Below are positions 17,205 to 24,491 of a stretch of 64,000 bases of DNA, piece by piece. This DNA is from Rhodospirillaceae bacterium (GTDB lineage: Bacteria; Pseudomonadota; Alphaproteobacteria; GCA-2731375). The DNA lies in the NCBI GenBank assembly GCA_018701215.1, contig JABIWH010000015.1, forward strand, positions 124,001 to 188,000, read 5' to 3'. How positions within the stretch are numbered: the stretch's first letter is position 1; the number at the start of each line of letters is the position of its first letter. The position numbers and the translations under genes are program-made. Below the pieces are notes generated by a model. That model searched no databases and had not been told where the DNA came from. It was given only the letters and a program-made list of their open reading frames with translations.

Positions 17205-18257
17205 ATGGCGAATCCCAGATTTTTTCAACGGCAGGGGCCCTACCGGTTGAGCGAATTAGCGGCAATCAGTGGCGCGGAAATCGCCGATGCGGCGACGGCG
17301 GACATCTTGATCGAAGATATCGCCGCCCTGGAAACCGCCGGGCCTGGGCAGTTGAGCTTTCTCGATAACAAGGCTTACATCAACGCCTTTGCCACTAGCC
17401 GGGCGCCTGCCTGTATCGTGGCCGCCAAGCATGCCGGCCGCGCACCTGACGGCATGGCCCTGTTGTTGAGCGAACAGCCTTATCGGGCCTTTGCCCTGAT
17501 CGCCCAGGCATTTTATCCGAGGCCAAAGCCGTTGGCGTCGGTATCCGACGCCGCGACGGTCGATGCCTCGGCGGTGCTGGGCCCTGATTGCCAGATCCAG
17601 GCCGGCGCCGTGATCGCCGCCGGCGCGAAACTGGGCCGCCATTGTGCCGTTGGCGCCAACGCAACCATCGCTCCCGGCGTCATCATCGGCGACGACTGCA
17701 TCGTCGGGGCCAATGTTTCACTCTCTCATTGTCAGATTGGCGACCGGGTCACATTGCATCCCGGCGCCCGGATCGGCCAGGACGGATTCGGCTTTGCCAT
17801 TGATCCGGCTGGTCATGTCAAGGTGCCGCAGGTTGGCCGCGTCCTGATTGGCGATGACTGCGATATCGGCGCCAATACGGCGATCGACCGCGGTTCCATG
17901 CGCGACACGGTGATCGGTCCTGGTTGTTGGATTGATAATCTGGTGCAAATCGGGCACAACGTTGAACTGGGCCGTGGTTGTGTCATCGCCGCCTTGGCTG
18001 GTATTTCAGGCAGCACCAAGGTTGGTAACTTCGTTGCCGTCGGCGGGCAGGTTGGCATGGCGGGCCATCTGAATATCGGCGATGGTGTGCAGGTCGCGGC
18101 GCAAAGCGGTATCATGGCGGATGTGCCGCCCGGTTTGACCCTATGCGGCACGCCGGCGGTGCCGATCAAGGAATTCTTTCGTGGCGTGGCGACCTTGCGC
18201 CGTCTAACGCGGAACAAAGATAAGGGCGAGGGAAGCAACGATGGCGAGGGGACATGA
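17205..18257 (+). CDS. lpxD: UDP-3-O-(3-hydroxyacyl)glucosamine N-acyltransferase
   Basis: Third step of lipid A synthesis: adds the N-linked hydroxyacyl chain from acyl-ACP. It has 350 residues. An N-terminal uridine-binding domain (SELAAISGAEIADAATADIL, FLDNKAYINAF) precedes a left-handed beta-helix of hexapeptide repeats (VIAAGAKLGRHCAVGANATI and onward). The catalytic-type His lies in DNLVQIGHNVELG. ATG 17205 follows skp by 37 bases. The 3' end overlaps fabZ by 4 bases (ATGA), so the two are probably coupled in translation. Confidence 0.97.
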   Translation: MANPRFFQRQGPYRLSELAAISGAEIADAATADILIEDIAALETAGPGQLSFLDNKAYINAFATSRAPACIVAAKHAGRAPDGMALLLSEQPYRAFALIAQAFYPRPKPLASVSDAATVDASAVLGPDCQIQAGAVIAAGAKLGRHCAVGANATIAPGVIIGDDCIVGANVSLSHCQIGDRVTLHPGARIGQDGFGFAIDPAGHVKVPQVGRVLIGDDCDIGANTAIDRGSMRDTVIGPGCWIDNLVQIGHNVELGRGCVIAALAGISGSTKVGNFVAVGGQVGMAGHLNIGDGVQVAAQSGIMADVPPGLTLCGTPAVPIKEFFRGVATLRRLTRNKDKGEGSNDGEGT

Positions 18258-18721
18258 CTGAGGCACCGGTCAGCGGCGTGATCGACGCCATCGATATCAA
18301 TCGGATCATGGCGATGATACCCCATCGCTATCCCATGCTGTTGATTGACCGGGTGGTCGATATTGTCCCTGGTGAAAGCGCCGTGGGCATCAAGAACGTC
18401 ACCATTAACGAGCCGCAATTCCAGGGCCATTTCCCGCAACGCCCGGTAATGCCAGGGGTGTTGATCGTCGAGGCCATGGCGCAGACGGCGGCGGTCCTGG
18501 TGGTACAATCCCTTGGCGCGGAGGTCGAGGGCAAGTTGGTCTATTTCATGTCCATCGACAATTGCCGTTTCCGCCGCCCCGTGGGGCCGGGCGATGTCAT
18601 GCGCCTGCACGTCAGCAAGGAACGCAGTAAAGGCAGGGTCTGGAAATTTCAGGGGCATGTCTATGTTGACGAAATACTTTGCAGCGAGGCCAGTTTCATG
18701 GCCATGCTGGCCGACGAATAG
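18254..18721 (+). CDS. fabZ: 3-hydroxyacyl-ACP dehydratase FabZ
   Basis: Dehydrates 3-hydroxyacyl-ACP in type II fatty acid synthesis. It sits between lpxD and lpxA because both pathways compete for hydroxymyristoyl-ACP. It has 155 residues, one hot-dog domain. Catalytic motifs are IPHRYPMLLIDRVV (His) and FPQRPVMPGVLIVEAMAQTA (Glu). The start ATG overlaps the lpxD stop in ATGA. The stop codon lies in a 12-bp tandem repeat (18715-18752). Confidence 0.97.
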   Translation: MTEAPVSGVIDAIDINRIMAMIPHRYPMLLIDRVVDIVPGESAVGIKNVTINEPQFQGHFPQRPVMPGVLIVEAMAQTAAVLVVQSLGAEVEGKLVYFMSIDNCRFRRPVGPGDVMRLHVSKERSKGRVWKFQGHVYVDEILCSEASFMAMLADE

Positions 18722-18752
18722 ATTGGCGAATAGGTTGGAACGATAGGTTAGG
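18715..18752 (+). repeat. 12-bp tandem repeat over the fabZ stop
   Basis: CGAATAGATTGG and CGAATAGGTTGG are adjacent and differ at one base; a weaker third unit, AACGATAGGTTAGG, follows. The first unit contains the fabZ TAG stop (18719-18721). The array fills nearly the whole fabZ-lpxA gap. Confidence 0.75.
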
Positions 18753-18755
18753 ATC

Positions 18756-19556
18756 ATGGTGGAAATTCATCCGACGGCAATCGTGGAAGATGGTGCGGAA
18801 CTTGGCGCCGGGGTGCGGATCGGCCCCTACTGCACGGTCTCGGCCGAGGCGAAACTGGGCGACGGCGTTGTTCTCGACAGCCATGTGGTAATTGCCGGGC
18901 GCACCTCCATTGGGCCGAACAACCGCATCTATCCATTCGCGGTAATCGGCTCGGCACCGCAGGATACCAAATACGCCGGTGAAGCATCGGAGCTGATCCT
19001 GGGCGCCAACAACGTCGTCCGCGAGCATGTCACCATGCACCCCGGGACCGAGGGCGGCGGCATGGTGACCCGCATTGGCAATAATTGTCTGATCATGGTG
19101 GGCGCTCATCTGGCCCATGACTGTCAACTTGGCGATCATGTCATCCTGGTTAACAACGTCATTCTCGGTGGCCATGTCGAGGTTCAGGATCATGCTATTT
19201 TGGGCGGTATGTCGGCGGTGCATCAATTCGTCCGGATAGGCCGCCACGCCATGATCGGCGGCAAATCCGCAGTGGAAAGCGATGTCATCCCCTATGGCTC
19301 GGTGTTGGGAAATCGGGCCTATCTAAGCGGCCTGAATATCATCGGACTCAAGCGCCGTGGTTTCAGCCGGGACGAAATCCACGGCCTGCGCGCCGCCTAT
19401 CGGTTGTTGTTCGCGCAAGAGGGCACCATGCAGGAACGCCTGGTCGATGTCGCCGCCATGTTCGCGGAGCACGAACAGGTGATGGAGATCGTGGCCTTTA
19501 TCCAGGCGGATTCATCCCGCGCCCTCTGCCAGCCGAAATTGGACCGTGCCGCCTAA
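18756..19556 (+). CDS. lpxA: UDP-N-acetylglucosamine O-acyltransferase
   Basis: First step of lipid A synthesis; adds the 3-O-hydroxyacyl chain to UDP-GlcNAc. It has 266 residues. A left-handed beta-helix of hexapeptide repeats (IHPTAIVEDGAELGAGVRIG onward) is followed by an alpha-helical C-terminal domain. The catalytic His is in the MVGAHLAHDCQLGDH segment, and GGMSAVHQFVRIGRHAMIGG is diagnostic. ATG 18756 lies 34 bases after fabZ. The 3' end overlaps lpxI by 11 bases. Confidence 0.97.
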   Translation: MVEIHPTAIVEDGAELGAGVRIGPYCTVSAEAKLGDGVVLDSHVVIAGRTSIGPNNRIYPFAVIGSAPQDTKYAGEASELILGANNVVREHVTMHPGTEGGGMVTRIGNNCLIMVGAHLAHDCQLGDHVILVNNVILGGHVEVQDHAILGGMSAVHQFVRIGRHAMIGGKSAVESDVIPYGSVLGNRAYLSGLNIIGLKRRGFSRDEIHGLRAAYRLLFAQEGTMQERLVDVAAMFAEHEQVMEIVAFIQADSSRALCQPKLDRAA

Positions 19557-20379
19557 GCTGGGCATTATTGCCGGGCGGGGGGAATTGCCCCGCCGTATCG
19601 TCGAGGCAGCGCAAGCCGCCGGGCGAGAGTTTTTCGTTATCGCCTTCAACGGCGAAACCGACCCGGCCACGGTAGCGGACGGCGCCGAACATGCCTGGGT
19701 CGACCTGCCAACCGTGGGCCGGACCATCAAGCTATTGCAACAAGCCGGTGTGAGCGAGCTGGTTTTAATCGGCCCGGTGGGACGGCCAAACTTCAGCAAA
19801 TTGAAACCAGATTGGCATGGCGCGAAATTGCTGCCCAAGATCATCCGCGCCGCCGGCCAAGGTGATGACGCCATCATGAAAGTCGTGGTGGAAGACCTGG
19901 AAAACCAGGGCTTCACTATTCTTGGCGCCGAAACGGTGCTTGCCACTTTGAGTGCGCCAACGGGCAGCTTTGGCCACAAGGAACCCGATGCCGGGGACCG
20001 GACGGATATTGAACGGGGCATGGCGGTGGTGGCGCAACTGGGCCAATTGGATATCGGCCAGGCTGTCGTGGTGCGGGAAGGCTATGTTTTGGCCGTGGAG
20101 GCTGCCGAGGGCACGGACGAGATGTTGCGGCGGTGCCGCCAGTTCCGGGGCGAGGTAGCCGCCGGCGTGTTGGTCAAACGGCCCAAGCCGGGGCAGGAAC
20201 GCCGGGTCGATTTGCCGACCATTGGAGTTCCAACGGTGGAAGGCGCGGCGGCAGCCGGCCTGAAAGGTATCGCGGTTGAGGCCGGCGGCGCCCTGGTCAC
20301 GGATCGGACGGCGGTGGCGCAGGCAGCCGATGCCGCGGGGATCTTCGTCTGCGGCGTCGCGGTGGAGGATGGGTCCTGA
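19546..20379 (+). CDS. lpxI: UDP-2,3-diacylglucosamine diphosphatase LpxI
   Basis: Hydrolyses UDP-2,3-diacylglucosamine to lipid X. LpxI is the alphaproteobacterial counterpart of LpxH and is unrelated to it in sequence. It has 277 residues, starting at GTG 19546 inside the end of lpxA. Landmarks are KLGIIAGRGELPRRIVEAA, LVLIGPVGRPNFSKLKPD, DIERGMAVVAQLGQLDIGQA and the C-terminal GVPTVEGAAAAGLKGIAVEA. Its stop codon TGA overlaps the proposed CTG start of lpxB (CTGA), so the lpxA-lpxI-lpxB genes form a tightly coupled unit. Confidence 0.95.
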   Translation: MPPKLGIIAGRGELPRRIVEAAQAAGREFFVIAFNGETDPATVADGAEHAWVDLPTVGRTIKLLQQAGVSELVLIGPVGRPNFSKLKPDWHGAKLLPKIIRAAGQGDDAIMKVVVEDLENQGFTILGAETVLATLSAPTGSFGHKEPDAGDRTDIERGMAVVAQLGQLDIGQAVVVREGYVLAVEAAEGTDEMLRRCRQFRGEVAAGVLVKRPKPGQERRVDLPTIGVPTVEGAAAAGLKGIAVEAGGALVTDRTAVAQAADAAGIFVCGVAVEDGS

Positions 20380-21542
20380 ACACCGCCAAACGTCATTTTG
20401 TCCTGGTCGCGGGCGAGGCCTCGGGCGATGTTCTAGGTGCCAGATTGATCGCCGCTCTGCGTCAGCGTCACGATCCGCGCAACGGTGATCTCGAATTCAG
20501 CGGCGTCGGCGGCGCCCTGATGGCGGCCCAGGGATTGGACAGCCTGTTCCCCATCGCCGATCTGTCGGTCATGGGCCTGGCCGAGATCCTGCCCCGCCTG
20601 CCGCTGCTGCTGCGCCGCCTCTCGGAAACGGCGGCCCATGTCAGCGCGGTTCAGCCAACGGCGTTGATTACCATTGATGCGCCCGGCTTTTCCTTTCGTC
20701 TGGCCAAACGCCTCAAGGGCCAAGGGTTCCCCTTGATCCACTATGTCGCCCCCCAGGTCTGGGCCTGGCGGCCGGGCCGGGCACGCCATCTGGCCGGGCG
20801 AATTGATCATTTGCTGGCCCTGTTGCCGTTCGAGCCTGCGTTCTTTTCCGATTATGACCTGCCCTGCGATTTCGTCGGCCATCCGGTGATCGAAGGCGTC
20901 GCCGAAGCGCCCGGCGATGGCGCGGCCTTTCGCCTTGCCAGAGGCATTGCCCCCGATGCCCCGGTCCTCGCCCTGCTGCCCGGCAGCCGGGTGGGTGAAG
21001 CCAGCCGCCTGTTGCCGGTTTTCGCCGAGGTCGCCGCGCGTCTGCATGCTCAACGGCCAGGCTTGGAAATCGTCCTGCCCACGGTAGAGCAGGTCGCCGC
21101 CACGGTGGCGGAGGCCGTGCGCCCCTGGTCCGTGCCGACCCATATTGTTAAGGATGGCGGCGAACGCGCGGATGCCTTCGCCGCCGCCGACGCGGCCCTT
21201 GCCGCCTCCGGCACCGTGTCGTTGGAGTTGGCCTTGCGCGGCATTCCCACGGTCGTTGCCTACCGCACCAATCCGGTCACGGCGGCCCTGGTCCGGCGCA
21301 TGCTGACCATACCCCATGTGGCCTTGCCAAATATTCTGGCTGGTTCAGAAGTGGTACCGGAGTTTCTGCAGGAGAATTGCCGGGCCGAACCCATTGCCGC
21401 CGCCTTGGCGAAATTACTGGATGACCCGGCACGGCGCGCCGCCCAGAAGACCGAGTTGGCCCATATCGCCGAGCTGTTGGGTCGGGGCGGCACCGCGCCA
21501 AGTTTGCGCGCAGCGGACGCAGTTCTAAAAGTTATCGCGTAG
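20376..21542 (+). CDS. lpxB: Lipid-A-disaccharide synthase, CTG start
   Basis: Joins UDP-2,3-diacylglucosamine and lipid X into the lipid A disaccharide; peripheral inner-membrane glycosyltransferase. The conserved N-terminal motif FVLVAGEASGDVLGARLI lies upstream of every in-frame ATG, GTG or TTG in the gene's conserved region (the first is TTG 20445). The only plausible start that keeps it is CTG 20376, with GGAGG seven bases upstream and a 4-base CTGA overlap with the lpxI stop. This gives 388 residues, matching the family. Other landmarks are VQPTALITIDAPGFSFRLAK, HYVAPQVWAWRPGR and LALLPGSRVGEASRLLPVF. The gene ends at a strong terminator. Confidence 0.93.
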   Translation: MNTAKRHFVLVAGEASGDVLGARLIAALRQRHDPRNGDLEFSGVGGALMAAQGLDSLFPIADLSVMGLAEILPRLPLLLRRLSETAAHVSAVQPTALITIDAPGFSFRLAKRLKGQGFPLIHYVAPQVWAWRPGRARHLAGRIDHLLALLPFEPAFFSDYDLPCDFVGHPVIEGVAEAPGDGAAFRLARGIAPDAPVLALLPGSRVGEASRLLPVFAEVAARLHAQRPGLEIVLPTVEQVAATVAEAVRPWSVPTHIVKDGGERADAFAAADAALAASGTVSLELALRGIPTVVAYRTNPVTAALVRRMLTIPHVALPNILAGSEVVPEFLQENCRAEPIAAALAKLLDDPARRAAQKTELAHIAELLGRGGTAPSLRAADAVLKVIA

Positions 21543-21551
21543 TCAATTGGA

Positions 21552-21585
21552 CAAAAAAGGGCCCGCGCATGCGGGCCCTTTTGTC
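21552..21585. terminator. Bidirectional intrinsic terminator between lpxB and gltA
   Basis: GGGCCCGC and GCGGGCCC form a perfect 8-bp stem with loop GCAT, flanked by an A-run on the left and a T-run on the right, so the stem can extend through A-T pairs. It serves the plus-strand lpx operon and the converging minus-strand gltA. Confidence 0.9.
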
Positions 21586-21602
21586 GTTAAGCGGCGTCGT
21601 GG

Positions 21603-22889
21603 TTAGCGATTACCCACGGGCACGAAGGTGCGTTCGGTCTGGCCGGTATAAAGCTGACGCGGCCGGGTGATTTTCTGGGACGGATCCTCGATCATCTCGT
21701 TCCACTGCGCGACCCAGCCAACCGTGCGGGCCAGGGCGAAAATCACCGTGAACATGGAGGTCGGGAAACCCATGGCGCGCAGGATGATGCCGGAATAGAA
21801 ATCCACGTTGGGATACAGCTTGCGGTCCACGAAATAGGGATCGCTGAGCGCAATCTTCTCCAGCTCCATGGCCAATTCCAGCAGCGGATCATTGACACCC
21901 AGATCGTCCAGAACTTCATGGCAGGTTGCCATCATGACCTTGGCGCGGGGATCATAGTTCTTGTAGACCCGGTGACCAAAACCCATCAGGCGGAAGTTGT
22001 CGTTGGGATCCTTGGCCCGTTCCAGGCAGGAGGCGACATTGGAGATATCGCCGATTTCACCCAGCATCTTCAACACAGCCTCGTTGGCGCCGCCATGGGC
22101 GGGGCCCCAAAGCGAAGCAATGCCGGCGGCGATGCAGGCAAAGGGATTGGCGCCGGAGGAACCGGCGGTGCGCACGGTCGAGGTCGAGGCGTTTTGCTCG
22201 TGATCGGCGTGCAGGATCAAAATGCGGTCCATGGCCCGGGACAGAACCGGGTTTATCTTATATTCCTCACAGGGCACCGAGAACATCATGTGCAGGAAAT
22301 CTTCCGCATAGGAGAGATCGTTGCGCGGATACATGAAGGGTTGGCCGATGGAGAATTTATAGGCCCAGGCGGCGATCGTCGGCATCTTCGCAATCAGGCG
22401 GTAGCTGGCCACCATGCGCTGGTGCGGATCATCGATATCCGTGCTGTCATGATAAAACGCCGACAAGGCGCCAACCACGCCGCACATGATCGCCATTGGA
22501 TGGGCGTCCCGGCGGAAGCCACGATAGAACATCGCCAGTTGCTCGTGCACCATGGAGTGATAGGTGATGTCGTGCACGAACTTGTCTTTCTCCGCCTTGC
22601 TCGGCAGTTCGCCGTTCAGCAACAGAAAGCAGGTCTCGAGAAAATCGCTCTGTTCCGCCAATTGATCGATCGGGTAACCACGATGGAGCAGAATACCCTC
22701 TTCACCATCGATAAAGGTGATCTTGCTTTCACAGCTCGCGGTCGAGGTAAATCCGGGGTCATAGGTGAATTGATCGGTCGCGCCGTACAATTTACGAATA
22801 TCGATCACGTCCGGCCCCAATGTGCCCGACATGACGTCAAAATCCACGCCTCCGTCCGCGTTGCCGAGGGAAATCGTCTTTTCCGCCAT
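21603..22889 (-). CDS. gltA: Citrate synthase (type II)
   Basis: Condenses oxaloacetate and acetyl-CoA at the entry of the TCA cycle. It has 428 residues, the hexameric Gram-negative form. ATG 22889 is preceded by CTGGAGAAA; 28 in-frame upstream codons are rejected. Active-site parts are visible: ILHADHEQNASTSTVR (His), GFGHRVYKNYDPRAKV (His and Arg) and ARTVGWVAQWNEM. The N-terminal beta domain carries FTSTASCESKITFIDGEEGI. It is monocistronic, with about 165 bases before gltX and a shared terminator downstream. Confidence 0.97.
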   Translation of the reverse strand: MAEKTISLGNADGGVDFDVMSGTLGPDVIDIRKLYGATDQFTYDPGFTSTASCESKITFIDGEEGILLHRGYPIDQLAEQSDFLETCFLLLNGELPSKAEKDKFVHDITYHSMVHEQLAMFYRGFRRDAHPMAIMCGVVGALSAFYHDSTDIDDPHQRMVASYRLIAKMPTIAAWAYKFSIGQPFMYPRNDLSYAEDFLHMMFSVPCEEYKINPVLSRAMDRILILHADHEQNASTSTVRTAGSSGANPFACIAAGIASLWGPAHGGANEAVLKMLGEIGDISNVASCLERAKDPNDNFRLMGFGHRVYKNYDPRAKVMMATCHEVLDDLGVNDPLLELAMELEKIALSDPYFVDRKLYPNVDFYSGIILRAMGFPTSMFTVIFALARTVGWVAQWNEMIEDPSQKITRPRQLYTGQTERTFVPVGNR

Positions 22890-23054
22890 GGAATTTCTCC
22901 AGTCTTTTGTGGTTCGCCCGCCCCGCGTCATCGGGACCGGCGTTTTAGTTGATGCCATCGATGCTGCCCCCATTATAGCGGAGGTGACGTCATTCGCGTA
23001 GGGTGGATTTTGTCGCAGAGAACAAAAAGTGAATACCCGAGCGCATCCCCGGCT

Positions 23055-24455
23055 TTATGCCATATGATCGCCAATTCGGTCGAGACTTTCCTGACGGCCA
23101 AGGAAATACAGCACTTCGAAGATCCCCGGCGAGGCGTTTCGCCCCGTCAAGGCCGCGCGCAGGGGCTGGGCCAGTTTGCCCAGTTTCAGGTCCTCGGCCT
23201 CGGCCAAACCACGAATGGCCTCGGTCAACGGCTCCAGGTTCCAATCCTCAACCGCGCCAAGGCAGGCATGTGCCCGGGCCAGGATCGCCGGGGCCTCGCC
23301 CTCCAGCAGCTTGGCGGCTTTTTCCTCCAACGCCAGGGGCCGCCCGTCAAGCAGGAAGCCGGCCTTGTCGGCCAGTTCGATCAGTGTTTTGGCGCGTTCC
23401 TTGAGGGCGTCCAGCGCCAGCGGTAGACGGGCCGCCTCGACCGCGCTCAATTCCCGCGCCTGGCCTTGGCAAAGCTGCGCCGCCAACAGCTTGCATAATT
23501 CAGCCTCGTCCATCGTGCGGATGTAATGACTGTTCAGGCTTTCGAGCCGCGGGATGTCAAAGCGCGCAGCGGATTTGCCGACGCCTTCCAGGTCGAACCA
23601 TGCAATGGCCTGGGCAGTATCTATGATTTCTTCATCGCCGTGGCTCCAGCCCAGCCGGAGGAGGTAGTTACGCAGCGCGGCGGGCAGGATGCCCATGTCA
23701 CGGTAGGCTTCCACGCCCAAGGCGCCATGGCGTTTCGAGAGCTTGGCGCCGTCGGCGCCATGGATCAGCGGGATATGGGCGAAATGCGGCGCGCTCCACC
23801 CCATCAGGTCATAGATTTGCCGCTGACGCAGGGCGTTGGTCAAATGATCATCGCCGCGAATGACATGGCTGACGTCCATATCGTGATCATCGACCACCAC
23901 GGCCAGCATATAGGTTGGCGTGCCGTCGGCGCGCAGCAGCACCATGTCATCCATTTCAGTATTCTGAACGGTCACTTCGCCCTGTACCAAATCCTGGATT
24001 ACCGTGGCGCCGTCCTGGGGCGCCTTCAGGCGGATAACCGGCGAAGCGCCCGCTGGCGCCTCTGACGGATCCCGGCCCCGCCAGCGCCCATCGTAACGCA
24101 TGGAACGGCCCTCGGCTTTGGCGGTTTCACGCATTTCCGACAGTGCCTCGGGCGTGGCATAACAATAATAGGCGTTGCCGTCGGCCAGCAATTGCCGGGC
24201 CACCTCGGCATGGCGGTCGGCGCGGGCGAATTGCGAAATGGGCTCGCCCCGCCAATCCAGTCCCAGCCAATGCAGGCCTTCATGGATCGCGGTCACCGCC
24301 GCCTCGGTGGAGCGGGCCCGGTCCGTGTCCTCGATGCGCAGCAGCATTTCGCCGCCATGATGCTTGGCGAACAACCAATTGAACAACGCCGTGCGGGCGC
24401 CGCCGATATGCAAAAAGCCGGTGGGAGAGGGAGCGAAGCGGGTAATGACGGACAT
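23055..24455 (-). CDS. gltX: Glutamate-tRNA ligase
   Basis: Class I aminoacyl-tRNA synthetase charging tRNA-Glu, and in most alphaproteobacteria also tRNA-Gln as substrate for GatCAB. It has 466 residues. The HIGH-type motif is FAPSPTGFLHIGGARTALFN near the N-terminus and the KMSKS-type motif is KLSKRHGA. The C-terminal third is the helical anticodon-binding domain. It starts at 24455, only 36 bases from the divergent comEC start, so promoters of the two genes overlap or lie inside the genes. Discriminating or non-discriminating type cannot be told by eye. Confidence 0.96.
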   Translation of the reverse strand: MSVITRFAPSPTGFLHIGGARTALFNWLFAKHHGGEMLLRIEDTDRARSTEAAVTAIHEGLHWLGLDWRGEPISQFARADRHAEVARQLLADGNAYYCYATPEALSEMRETAKAEGRSMRYDGRWRGRDPSEAPAGASPVIRLKAPQDGATVIQDLVQGEVTVQNTEMDDMVLLRADGTPTYMLAVVVDDHDMDVSHVIRGDDHLTNALRQRQIYDLMGWSAPHFAHIPLIHGADGAKLSKRHGALGVEAYRDMGILPAALRNYLLRLGWSHGDEEIIDTAQAIAWFDLEGVGKSAARFDIPRLESLNSHYIRTMDEAELCKLLAAQLCQGQARELSAVEAARLPLALDALKERAKTLIELADKAGFLLDGRPLALEEKAAKLLEGEAPAILARAHACLGAVEDWNLEPLTEAIRGLAEAEDLKLGKLAQPLRAALTGRNASPGIFEVLYFLGRQESLDRIGDHMA

Positions 24456-24491
24456 GCTTTTGAGTTCCGGGTTGTGGGTCTATGATAACGG

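Noticed and set aside
20445..20447. TTG 20445 as the lpxB start
   Set aside because: It would remove the conserved VAGEASGD motif and lacks a ribosome site as good as that of CTG 20376.
21918..22952. 344-codon plus-strand frame opposite gltA
   Set aside because: Shadow of a conserved gene; translation has no recognisable domain or start signal.
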